In this document: in pieces, positions 1 to 7,376 of the stretch
How positions within the stretch are numbered: position 1 is the stretch's first letter
Layout of the letters: each line of letters starts with the position of its first letter
NCBI GenBank assembly: GCA_036675345.1
Contig: JAKFFE010000017.1
Span: 186,001 to 250,000, forward strand
Direction: 5' to 3'
DNA length: 64,000 bases
DNA from: JALYOC01 sp036675345
GTDB taxonomy: Bacteria; Myxococcota; Myxococcia; Myxococcales; Myxococcaceae
The notes under the pieces: generated by a model
Seen by the model: only the letters and a program-made list of their open reading frames with translations
The model's database searches: none
What the model was told of the DNA's origin: nothing
Position numbers and translations under genes: made by a program

Positions 1-613
1 CGAAGATCACCAGCGCGGCGATCAGCACCCCGTTCCAGGCCACCGGCGCCGCATAGGAGAGGAAGAAGCGGCGGTGGCTGTTGAGCACCCCCAGACACCA
101 GGCGGAGAGCACCAGCAGGCCGGTGCCGGGGAAGGCGATCCGCACCGTGGCGATGGCCAGGGAGCGGGTCTCCCCGTCCAGGCCGGGGGTGAGCAGGTCC
201 ACGAACAGCGGCGCCGCCAACACCCCCACCGCGGTCAGCGCGGTGGTCACCAGCGAGAGCAGCCCGAACACCGCCCCGGCGACCTTGTCTGCCGCCTCGC
301 GTTCGTTCTTGCCCAGCAGTCCGGCGTAGACCGGGATGAACGACGCGGAGAGCACCCCCTCCCCGAACAGGTTCTGCAGGTAGTTGGGGATCCGCTGTCC
401 GGCGCGGAAGGCCGCCGCCGCCACCGAGTTGCCCAGGTAGTGGGCGAACACCCGCTCCCGCACCAGCCCCAGGATCCGCGAGAGCAGGATCCCCGCCGCC
501 ACCAGCATCGCGCCCCGGCTCCCGGAGGGTTGCCGGGGGACCGGCGCGGGATCGATGGCGGAGGCCTTCTCCGGAACGGCGGCGGTGCTGTCGTTGGGCA
601 CGGGGGCGCGCAC
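1..613 (-). CDS. murJ: Lipid II flippase MurJ (MviN), 5' part only; runs off the window
   Basis: MurJ moves lipid II across the inner membrane for peptidoglycan synthesis. About 204 residues of the N-terminal part are present; the rest lies beyond base 1. After a Pro/Ala-rich leader of about 35 residues the frame shows the family's first segments, including SRILGLVRERVFAHYLG, RIPNYLQNLFGEGVLSASF with IPVY, and several hydrophobic helices. MurJ normally has 14 helices, so about a third is here. The start is uncertain: I take GTG at 613, with TTG at 622 an alternative, and neither has a clear Shine-Dalgarno sequence. It is divergent from the ferritin-like gene at 683. Identity is confident; the start is not. 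Confidence 0.88.
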   Translation of the reverse strand, partial: MRAPVPNDSTAAVPEKASAIDPAPVPRQPSGSRGAMLVAAGILLSRILGLVRERVFAHYLGNSVAAAAFRAGQRIPNYLQNLFGEGVLSASFIPVYAGLLGKNEREAADKVAGAVFGLLSLVTTALTAVGVLAAPLFVDLLTPGLDGETRSLAIATVRIAFPGTGLLVLSAWCLGVLNSHRRFFLSYAAPVAWNGVLIAALVIF

Positions 614-682
614 CTTACACAAACCCGGGATGGCGCCGATCTTCCTTGACCGTTCGGCGAGTCCAAACGAACGTCCTTGCGT

Positions 683-1120
683 ATGGCCGAGACCGATCTC
701 GCGCGCGTGCGGTTGGTCCTGCTGCGCGAGCTGGAGACCATCAACCACTACGAGGAACTGGCTCGCGCCGCCGAGTCGGAGGAGATCCGTGCGTTCTTCC
801 TTCACCTCGCCGAAGAGGAGAAGGAGCACGTGGCGGAGGCCACCTTCCTGTTGCGAAAGATGGACCCGGGCCAGGAGGCCCACTTCGCCAAGGACTTCTC
901 CACCGCGCACTTCCGCGGCGAGGTCCCCTCCTCCCCGCCGGCCGGGTCTGCCGGGCCGGCCACCGTCCCGCCCCGTCCCCAGCCGGACGGGCCCCTGGAA
1001 CAGCTGCGCCTGCCCTCCGATCCCCGCCGCGTGCTGACCGCGCTGCCTGCTTCCCCCAACCCCGTCGCCAGCCCCTTCACCGTGGGGCCACTCAAGCGCG
1101 GCGGGCCGAAGTCCCCCTGA
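683..1120 (+). CDS. Encapsulated ferritin-like protein (encapsulin cargo)
   Basis: This 145-residue protein matches the EncFtn family, whose members oxidise Fe(II) and store iron inside encapsulin shells. The helical N-terminal part (residues 1-60) aligns with Rhodospirillum EncFtn: E16 and E18 in ELETINHYEE correspond to its first metal-binding glutamates, and E46/H49 in EEEKEH to its second ExxH pair. Like other EncFtn it is a half ferritin, with one helix pair. A Pro-rich linker (about 78-110) leads to a tail with FTVGPLKRG near residues 132-140, close to the LTVGSL targeting peptide of Myxococcus xanthus encapsulin cargo. The shell gene follows after 31 bases. I chose ATG 683; an in-frame TTG lies at 677. 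Family call and cargo role are homology inference, supported strongly by context. Confidence 0.88.
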   Translation: MAETDLARVRLVLLRELETINHYEELARAAESEEIRAFFLHLAEEEKEHVAEATFLLRKMDPGQEAHFAKDFSTAHFRGEVPSSPPAGSAGPATVPPRPQPDGPLEQLRLPSDPRRVLTALPASPNPVASPFTVGPLKRGGPKSP

Positions 1121-1151
1121 GCTTCCTACCTTTCGTCGAGGAGAGACCCCG

Positions 1152-2021
1152 ATGGCCGACTTTCTGGGACATGCCGAGAACCCCCTGCGCGAAGAGGAAT
1201 GGGCGCGCCTCAATGAGACGGTGATCCAGGTGGCCCGCCGGGCCCTGGTCGGCCGCCGGCTGCTGGACCTCTACGGGCCGCTGGGCGCCGGGGTGCAGAG
1301 CATCCCCCACGACGAGTACACCGGGGTCTCCCCGGGGGCGATCGACATCGTGGGCGAGCAGGAGACGGCCACCGTCTTCACCGACGCGCGCAAGTTCAAG
1401 ACCATCCCGCTGATCTACAAGGACTTCCTCCTCCACTGGCGGGACATCGAGGCGGCGCGGACCCACAACATGCCGCTGGACGTCTCCGCCGCCGCCGGCG
1501 CCGCCGCGCTCTGCGCCCAGATGGAGGACGAGCTGATCTTCTACGGGGATCCCAAGCTGGGCCACGAGGGGCTGATGAACGCCACCGGCCGGCTGCAGGT
1601 CACCCTGGGAGACTGGAACGAGCCCGGCCAGGGCTACCTGTCGATCGTGGAGGCCACCCGCAAGCTCAACGAGCATGGCCACTACGGCCCCTACGCGGTG
1701 GTGCTCTCCCCCCGGCTGTTCTCGCTGCTGCACCGGATCTACGAGAAGACCGGGGTGCTGGAGATCGAGACCATCCGCCAACTGGCGGCGGACGGGGTGT
1801 ACCAGTCCAACCGCCTGCGCGGTGACTCCGGAGTGGTGATCTCCACCGGCCGGGAGAACATGGACCTGGCGGTGGCAATGGACATGGTCACCTCCTACCT
1901 GGGCGCCTCCAACATGAACCATCCCTTCCGGGTGCTGGAGAGCCTGATCCTGCGGATCAAGCACCCGGACGCGATCTGCACCCTGGAAGGCAACGGGCAG
2001 CGCAGCGCCCCGAAGAAGTAG
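1152..2021 (+). CDS. Encapsulin shell protein (family 1, HK97 fold)
   Basis: The product has 289 residues, close to M. xanthus EncA. Family markers are the N-terminal FLGHAENPLREEEWARL, which in this family binds the inner shell face, then ARRALVGRRLLDLYGPLGAG and a D-rich region in IYKDFLLHWRDIE. The protein self-assembles into an icosahedral nanocompartment that captures cargo through short C-terminal peptides. The start at 1152 has a GAGGAG Shine-Dalgarno sequence about 8 bases upstream. It follows the ferritin-like cargo gene and precedes the NtrC-type regulator by 5 bases, so the three are probably one transcript. T-number, and any further cargo elsewhere in the genome, cannot be judged from the sequence. 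Confidence 0.95.
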   Translation: MADFLGHAENPLREEEWARLNETVIQVARRALVGRRLLDLYGPLGAGVQSIPHDEYTGVSPGAIDIVGEQETATVFTDARKFKTIPLIYKDFLLHWRDIEAARTHNMPLDVSAAAGAAALCAQMEDELIFYGDPKLGHEGLMNATGRLQVTLGDWNEPGQGYLSIVEATRKLNEHGHYGPYAVVLSPRLFSLLHRIYEKTGVLEIETIRQLAADGVYQSNRLRGDSGVVISTGRENMDLAVAMDMVTSYLGASNMNHPFRVLESLILRIKHPDAICTLEGNGQRSAPKK

Positions 2022-2026
2022 CCCAC

Positions 2027-3445
2027 ATGGCCAAGGTCCTGGTCGTTGACGATGAGGTGAACCTCCGCAAGGTGCTGGCGGCGATGCTGCGCCGTGATGG
2101 CTACGAGGTCACCGTCGCCGAGGACGGGGCAGTGGCCCTGGCCGAGTTCCAGAAGAACGGCGCGGATGTGGTGGTCACCGACCTGGTGATGCCCAAGGTG
2201 GGGGGGCTGGAGATCCTCAAGACCCTCAACGCCCAGGCCCCGGACGTGCCGGTGATCATCATCACCGCCCACGGCACCGTGGACTCGGCGGTGGAGGCGA
2301 TCAAGCTGGGGGCGTTCGACTACATCACCAAGCCCTTCGATCAGTCCGAGCTCTCACAGGTGATCGGCAAGGCGGTGCGCACCCACGCCGCCAGCCAGCG
2401 CAGCGTCAAGCCGGACGGCAGCGCCCGGGCGGCGATCATCGGGGACTCCCCCCAGATGAAGGACGTGTTCCGGGTGATCGAGAAGGTGGCGGACACCCCC
2501 TCCACGGTGCTGATCAACGGGGAGAGCGGGACCGGCAAGGAGCTGATCGCCACCGCCTTGCACGAAGGGTCCTCCCGCCGCGGCAAGTCCTTCATCAAGA
2601 TCAACTGCGCGGCGATCCCCAAGGACCTGCTGGAGTCCGAGCTGTTCGGCTACGAGAAGGGCGCGTTCACCGGCGCGGTCACCTCCAAGCCGGGCCGGTT
2701 CGAATTGGCGGACGAGGGCACCTTGTTCCTGGACGAGATCGGCGAGATCCCGATCGAGATGCAGGTCAAGCTGCTGCGGGCGCTGCAGGAGAGCGAGTTC
2801 GAGCGGGTGGGAGGGATCAAGACCACCAAGGTGGACGTCCGGCTGGTCGCCGCCACCAACCGGGATCTGCAGCAGGAGATCGAGGCCGGGCGGTTCCGCA
2901 AGGATCTGTACTACCGGCTGGCGGTGGTCCCGATCGTGCTGCCCCCGCTTCGGGATCGCAGCACCGACATCCCCAACCTGACCCGGCACTTCCTGGAGAA
3001 GTACAACAAGCGGCTGAACAAGAAGATCGAAGGAATCGAAGACGGGGCGATGACCGCGCTGCAGGCCTACGCCTGGCCGGGCAACATCCGGGAGCTGGAG
3101 AATCTGATGGAGCGGGTGCTGCTGTTCGCCGACGGCCCGCTGATCCAGCTGGGCGATCTGCCCGAGCCGGTGCGGGGGGTGACCGCCGCCGCTGCCGCCG
3201 CGGCGCTGGCCGGGGTGGGCGCCGAGACCCAGGTGGCCCCCGCCGGAGAGACCGGACTCAAGGACATCATCCGGCAGAAGGCGGCCGAGCTGGAGAAGGG
3301 GCTGATCATCAAGGCCCTGGAGGAGACCTCCGGCAACGTCACCCGCGCCGCCAAGCTGCTGCAGATCAGCCGCAAGTCGCTGCAGACCAAGATGAAGGAG
3401 TTCGGGCTGCGGGACGCGGCGCCGGACAAGGACGAAGAGGACTAA
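2027..3445 (+). CDS. NtrC-family sigma-54-dependent response regulator
   Basis: This 472-residue protein has the standard three-domain order. The receiver (about 1-120) has D8/D9, phosphoacceptor D52 and K102. The AAA+ domain (about 137-370) has Walker A GESGTGKE at 165-172, the sigma-54 contact loop GAFTGA at 212-217 and Walker B in GTLFLDEIGE at 231-240. A Fis-type helix-turn-helix sits near 430-455 (NVTRAAKLLQISRKSLQTKM). All catalytic and sigma-54 contact residues are intact, so it should activate sigma-54 promoters when phosphorylated. No sensor kinase is adjacent. It starts 5 bases after the encapsulin stop, an arrangement that suggests co-expression with the nanocompartment. Its targets are unknown. 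Confidence 0.95.
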   Translation: MAKVLVVDDEVNLRKVLAAMLRRDGYEVTVAEDGAVALAEFQKNGADVVVTDLVMPKVGGLEILKTLNAQAPDVPVIIITAHGTVDSAVEAIKLGAFDYITKPFDQSELSQVIGKAVRTHAASQRSVKPDGSARAAIIGDSPQMKDVFRVIEKVADTPSTVLINGESGTGKELIATALHEGSSRRGKSFIKINCAAIPKDLLESELFGYEKGAFTGAVTSKPGRFELADEGTLFLDEIGEIPIEMQVKLLRALQESEFERVGGIKTTKVDVRLVAATNRDLQQEIEAGRFRKDLYYRLAVVPIVLPPLRDRSTDIPNLTRHFLEKYNKRLNKKIEGIEDGAMTALQAYAWPGNIRELENLMERVLLFADGPLIQLGDLPEPVRGVTAAAAAAALAGVGAETQVAPAGETGLKDIIRQKAAELEKGLIIKALEETSGNVTRAAKLLQISRKSLQTKMKEFGLRDAAPDKDEED

Positions 3446-3454
3446 GGGGTCCTC

Positions 3455-3472
3455 CCCGGCCTCGCGGCCGGG
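3455..3472 (+). terminator. Hairpin after the NtrC-type gene, possible terminator
   Basis: A 7-bp perfect stem (CCCGGCC / GGCCGGG, 4-base loop TCGC) lies 10 bases after the regulator's stop codon. No T-tract follows, so it may only stabilise the 3' end. Confidence 0.4.
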
Positions 3473-3552
3473 CCACCACGCCTCACCTCCACGAATTCTC
3501 CCGAAGTCCCGGAAGAAATAACCCCCGGACGCTCAGCGTTCGCCGACCACCC

Positions 3553-4563
3553 ATGCGACCGAACATCACTCTGGGAGAATCCCGAAAGAAGTCCCCGCTT
3601 GGCCGCCTGCTGGGCGTGTCGCTGCTGGGGGGGCTGATCGCCGGCGGCGTCTACTGGTACCAACATCGCGCCGAGGAGAAGCAGCAGACTCAGGTCGCGC
3701 AGGCCCAGGCCGCCGCCGCCCAGGCCGCCCTTCCCCCTCCGGCCCCGGTGCTTCCGCCCTCCCGCGATCAGCTGCGTGCCCAGGCCGGGATGAAGCTGGC
3801 GACGATGGAGATCAACGGCCCGTTGGAGACCGCGTTCGTCTCCGCGGTGGGCGCGGTAGGTCCCGCGCTGGCCCAGGTGGTCAACCGGACCCTGGTCTGG
3901 TGGGTGGAGGTCCCCAACGAGATCCTGCGCGGGGACAAGCTGGAGGTCCTGTTCGAGGAGCGGAACAACGAGGAGCCGCTGGTCCACGCGGTCCGCTTCG
4001 CCAGCAACAAGACCGGGCAGACCCACCTGGCCTACCGGTTCCAGCCGGAGGGTTCGCCCTACGCCCGCTACTACCTGGCGGACGGGAACGAGCTGGAGCT
4101 GCGGCTGGAGTCCTCCCCCGTGGACGACTACGAGCAGATCACCTCCCTGATCCGCGACGGCCGCAAGCACAAGGGGGTGGACTTCAAGACCCCGGTGGGG
4201 ACCCCGGTCAGGGCGCCCTTCGACGCGGTGATCACCCGCAAGAACTGGAACTTCCGCTCCAACGGCAACTGCCTGGAGCTGGACGAGGTGGGCGGCTCCC
4301 GCAAGGCGCTGATGCTCCACCTGGACGTGCTCCCCTCGGACCTGAGGGTGGGCCAGCGGATCTCCCGCGGTCAGGTGGTGGCCAAGAGCGGCAACAGTGG
4401 TCGTTCCTTCGCCCCCCACCTGCACTACCAGCTGATGCGCGGGGAGGACCGGGTGCTGGACCCCTTCGAATCCCACCGCTCCTTCCGCAAGCAGCTGGCG
4501 TCGGGGCACCTGCCGTCGCTGAACCAGCAGATCGCCCGACTGGACGCACTTCTGGCGCCTTGA
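3553..4563 (+). CDS. Membrane-anchored M23 family metallopeptidase (LytM-like)
   Basis: The 336-residue protein has a short basic N-terminus and one transmembrane segment (about 17-34), then an Ala/Gln/Pro-rich periplasmic linker (about 45-70) and a middle beta-rich domain that precedes many M23 domains. The C-terminal peptidase (about 195-320) has the complete zinc site: H206 and D210 in HKGVD, and H289/H291 in PHLHYQL; H256 in MLHLD is also conserved. It should cut peptide cross-links in peptidoglycan or activate an amidase at the cell envelope. The start at ATG 3553 has only a weak ribosome site. It is the first of two + strand envelope genes. Confidence 0.9.
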   Translation: MRPNITLGESRKKSPLGRLLGVSLLGGLIAGGVYWYQHRAEEKQQTQVAQAQAAAAQAALPPPAPVLPPSRDQLRAQAGMKLATMEINGPLETAFVSAVGAVGPALAQVVNRTLVWWVEVPNEILRGDKLEVLFEERNNEEPLVHAVRFASNKTGQTHLAYRFQPEGSPYARYYLADGNELELRLESSPVDDYEQITSLIRDGRKHKGVDFKTPVGTPVRAPFDAVITRKNWNFRSNGNCLELDEVGGSRKALMLHLDVLPSDLRVGQRISRGQVVAKSGNSGRSFAPHLHYQLMRGEDRVLDPFESHRSFRKQLASGHLPSLNQQIARLDALLAP

Positions 4564-4576
4564 AGTGCGCGATTTC

Positions 4577-4605
4577 TTGACACCCCGGACAGCCGCGGGT
4601 ACGGT
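4577..4605 (+). promoter_or_regulatory. Predicted sigma-70 promoter for the outer-membrane-type gene at 4716
   Basis: TTGACA at 4577-4582, a 17-base spacer and TACGGT at 4600-4605. The -35 is a perfect match and the spacing ideal; the -10 matches at 4 of 6. It would give a leader of about 100 bases before ATG 4716. Confidence 0.6.
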
Positions 4606-4715
4606 CGGACGCAAATTCGCAACAGTTCTGCGCACTTAGCTCTACTGACTGCGAACACATCGAGGGGTTGCCGCCGGCCATGCCGGTGGCTCGGTTCGGC
4701 GGCCCCGGAGGTCTG

Positions 4716-6035
4716 ATGCGCCCGGTGACTCGCCTCTTCGCCGTCCTTCTCGCCTCGCTGGCCCTGCTGCCGGGCATCGCCTCCGCCGCGGAGGTGACCC
4801 GCGTCGCCTCCTCCTTCGAGGACAAGGATCCCTTCGACCTGTTCATCGACGTGGGCTTCGAGCGGGTGCAGACCCGGATGCTGATCTCCCGGGAGCGCCA
4901 CACCGGCACCGAGGTCGCCCTCCTCCCGGAGCTCCGCTACACCGGGGTGGACACCCGGCTGAACCTGGATCTGCACATCGGGCTCTGGCACGACGTGGAG
5001 TTCACCTTCGGGGTCCCGATCGACTTCGCGGACAACGAGACCTGGTGGTTCGCCTCCGGCCGGAACGAGACCAACTCCACGATCACCAACGAGTGCCTGC
5101 AGGCCAACGGCGAGCTGCTGGACCCGAACTGCGGCACCACCGGGGTGGGCGCCACCTCGCTGTTCCCGATCTCCGCTGCCACCCACGCCCAGGCCTTCCG
5201 GGGCGGGATCGGCAACCTGCGCTTCGGGCTCAGCTACGCGCCCTTCAACCAGAACAACGACGACACCAAGCCGACCTGGGTGGTGGGGCTGAACTACGAG
5301 GCCCCCACCGCGGCCCGGCTGGATCCGTACCTGATCACCACCGCCGACGCGCGCGGGAACATCGGGGACCGGAACCACAAGTACACGTTCTTCACCGCCT
5401 TCTCCCGGACCATGGGCCGGGCGGACCCGTACTTCAGCGCCTACTACACGCTGCCGTACAAGGGCCCCCAGTGGTACTCCAACTGTGACCACCGGGATCC
5501 GACGGTGCTCTCCTACCCGCAGAACTGCAGCACCGACCCCTCCGAGCAGTGGGACCGCGCCGAGACCGGGATCCAGCTGCCGCACCGGGTGGGGATGAGC
5601 TTCGGCTCCGAGTTCCTGATCTACGACATGCCGGACAAGGCGCAGCGGATCGCCCTCGATGTCCGCGGGATCACCGACTACGTGGGCAAGGGCCGCTACT
5701 ACAACCAGCTCTCCGGGATGCTGCGGAAGATGCTCTACACCGGCGACTACCTGAAGTTCGGCGGTCAGCTGGCGATCAACGCCCTGGCCTCGGACTACGT
5801 GAGCGTGAAGGCCAGCGCCACCCTGCTCTACCACACCGATCACTACCTGACCGACGAGGCCCGCGGCGTGGACCTCAACAACGATCAGGTGGTGACCATC
5901 ACCCCCGACGGCTCGGGCAACGCTCCGGAGGTCAACCCCAACTTCGACTTCCGCTTCGACGAGACCTCCCGCCGCTTCCGGGCCTCGCAGATCAACGAGT
6001 TCAAGATCGACATCACGGCGACCTTCGCCTTCTAG
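4716..6035 (+). CDS. Secreted outer-membrane beta-barrel-like protein of unknown function
   Basis: The 439-residue product begins with a clear Sec signal peptide (MRPVTRLFAVLLASLALLPG, cleavage after ASA near residue 24). The mature part has alternating aromatic/polar stretches typical of an outer-membrane barrel (for example DTRLNLDLHIGLWHDVEFTFG), and ends in F (FKIDITATFAF), the usual C-terminal signature for BAM insertion. I chose ATG 4716 because GGAGG lies 6 bases upstream and the signal peptide begins there, although the frame is open from 4668. I recognise no specific family; a transporter or porin-like role is only a guess. Confidence 0.75.
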   Translation: MRPVTRLFAVLLASLALLPGIASAAEVTRVASSFEDKDPFDLFIDVGFERVQTRMLISRERHTGTEVALLPELRYTGVDTRLNLDLHIGLWHDVEFTFGVPIDFADNETWWFASGRNETNSTITNECLQANGELLDPNCGTTGVGATSLFPISAATHAQAFRGGIGNLRFGLSYAPFNQNNDDTKPTWVVGLNYEAPTAARLDPYLITTADARGNIGDRNHKYTFFTAFSRTMGRADPYFSAYYTLPYKGPQWYSNCDHRDPTVLSYPQNCSTDPSEQWDRAETGIQLPHRVGMSFGSEFLIYDMPDKAQRIALDVRGITDYVGKGRYYNQLSGMLRKMLYTGDYLKFGGQLAINALASDYVSVKASATLLYHTDHYLTDEARGVDLNNDQVVTITPDGSGNAPEVNPNFDFRFDETSRRFRASQINEFKIDITATFAF

Positions 6036-6054
6036 GTTCGGCGGTCCGGGTCCC

Positions 6055-6134
6055 AAAAAAGGGGACAGGCAGCAGTTCCCTTGGGCTCGGCTTCGCGGGC
6101 TCGTTTCCGGGGAAATGCAGCCTGTCCCCTTTTT
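6055..6134. repeat. GGGGACAG-type palindromic element, copy 1
   Basis: Perfect 15-base arms lie at 6056-6070 and 6120-6134, each reading A5-GGGGACAGGC toward the centre, around a 49-base middle that itself contains partly complementary TTCCC/GGGAA-like runs. The element fills most of the 97-base gap between two convergent genes, and its right arm overlaps the TAA stop of rsmI. Stem plus flanking A/T runs on both strands would make a bidirectional terminator. A second copy with the same core lies at 63272-63336. It resembles dispersed REP-like elements; no matching transposase is in the window. Confidence 0.8.
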
Positions 6135-6954
6135 ACTTCAGCGAAAGGCCCAGGCGGTAGACGTCGGCTCCGCTCCAGCTGGCCTTGCTGGCCAGCTCCT
6201 TGGAGAGCGGCTTGAGCTTCTCGCCTCGCTCCAGGCCCTCCAGCAGCGCCTTGCGCAGCTCCTCTTCGGTCCAGCGGATCTCGCCCAGCCGGCCCTCCAC
6301 CAGCACCACCACCTCGCCCAGCACCTCCGCGCCGGCGTAGCGCTGGACCAGCTCCGGGAGGGTTCCCCGCACCAGCTCCTCGTGCAGCTTGGTCAGCTCG
6401 CGGGCCACGCAGGCCCGCCGGGCCCCGAAGATCGCCGCCAGATCCTCCAGGGTCTCCCCCACCCGCCGGGGGGACTCGTAGAGCACCAGGGTGGCCCCCA
6501 GGTGGCTGACCTCCTCCAGGATCGCGGTGCGCTCCGGTCCCTTGCGGGGCAGAAACCCCAGGAAGTGGAACCGACCGGTGGGCAGCCCCGAGGCAGAGAG
6601 GGCGGCGATCACCGCCGAGGCGCCGGGGATGGGCACGACCTTGATCCCCCGCTCCACCGCCTCGGCCACCAGCTTCTCCCCCGGGTCGCTGATCGCCGGG
6701 GTCCCCGCGTCGGTCACCAGTGCGCAGTCCTCACCCGCCGCCAGCCGGTCCAGGATCCGCCCCGCCCGCTCTCCCTCCGCGAAGGCCGGCAGGCTGACCG
6801 TGTCCTTCTGGATCCCGAAGCGGGAGAGCAGCACCCGCGAGTGACGGGTGTCCTCGCACACCACGAAGCCCACCTCCCGCAGCACGTCCAGTGCGCGCGA
6901 GGTCACGTCCCCCAGGTTCCCGATCGGCGTGGCCACCACGTACAGCGTCCCCAT
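6133..6954 (-). CDS. rsmI: 16S rRNA 2'-O-ribose C1402 methyltransferase RsmI
   Basis: RsmI methylates the ribose of C1402 in the 30S decoding centre using S-adenosylmethionine. The 273-residue product opens with the diagnostic GTLYVVATPIGNLGDVTSRAL, followed by CEDTRHSRVLLSRFGI, VTDAGTPAISDPGEKLV and VPIPGASAVIAAL, all of the tetrapyrrole-methylase-like fold. Length is typical for the family. I chose ATG 6954, where the family begins; the frame is open further upstream but that stretch is the antisense of other reading. The start overlaps the yraN stop (TGATG), so translation is probably coupled. The stop lies inside the GGGGACAG element. Confidence 0.97.
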   Translation of the reverse strand: MGTLYVVATPIGNLGDVTSRALDVLREVGFVVCEDTRHSRVLLSRFGIQKDTVSLPAFAEGERAGRILDRLAAGEDCALVTDAGTPAISDPGEKLVAEAVERGIKVVPIPGASAVIAALSASGLPTGRFHFLGFLPRKGPERTAILEEVSHLGATLVLYESPRRVGETLEDLAAIFGARRACVARELTKLHEELVRGTLPELVQRYAGAEVLGEVVVLVEGRLGEIRWTEEELRKALLEGLERGEKLKPLSKELASKASWSGADVYRLGLSLK

Positions 6955-7328
6955 CACATCCCCGCGTCGAAGGCGTTTTCCAGGTGCTCGACCGCCGCCC
7001 CGGGCCCCTGCCCTATCATGGCAATCACATCGAAGCGCAGGGCGCGCCCGGTGATCCTTCGGGCCACCAGGTAGTGCAGGGCCGCCTTCACCACCCGCCG
7101 CTGCTTGGCGAAGGTGATGGTCTGGGAGGGATCCCCCCACACCGCCTTGCTGCGCATCCGCACCTCCACGAAGCAGAGGATGCCGTCCCGCTGGGCGACG
7201 ATGTCCAGCTCCCCGTACTTGCAGGCGAAGTTGCGGGCCTCGATCTGGTAGCCGTGCGCCACCAGGTGGTCCACCGCTGCCTGCTCCGCCGTCTGTCCCA
7301 GCTCCCGCCGCTGCCCACTCTCCGCCAT
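6954..7328 (-). CDS. yraN: UPF0102 family protein YraN (endonuclease-like fold)
   Basis: This 124-residue protein has the UPF0102 signature: an N-terminal GQTAEQAAVDHLVAHGYQI, then ARNF, KYGELDIVAQ and FVEVRMRSK, which together form the D-(x)n-ExK-like core of a restriction-endonuclease-like fold (E in GELDIV, then E/R in FVEVR). The biological role of the family is unsettled; members are suspected of acting on Holliday junctions or DNA ends. The rsmI-yraN pairing is common in bacteria. It overlaps the rsmI start by one base. The last K of the usual EVK motif is R here, a conservative change. Confidence 0.93.
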   Translation of the reverse strand: MAESGQRRELGQTAEQAAVDHLVAHGYQIEARNFACKYGELDIVAQRDGILCFVEVRMRSKAVWGDPSQTITFAKQRRVVKAALHYLVARRITGRALRFDVIAMIGQGPGAAVEHLENAFDAGM

Positions 7329-7376
7329 CGCGTCCCCCTTGGGTTGTCCGGGAGGAATGATGCCGCGAGGGTCCGA

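Noticed and set aside
646..674. Promoter for the encapsulin set (TTGACC-N17-GAACGT)
   Set aside because: The -10 matches poorly and there is no other support; left unannotated.
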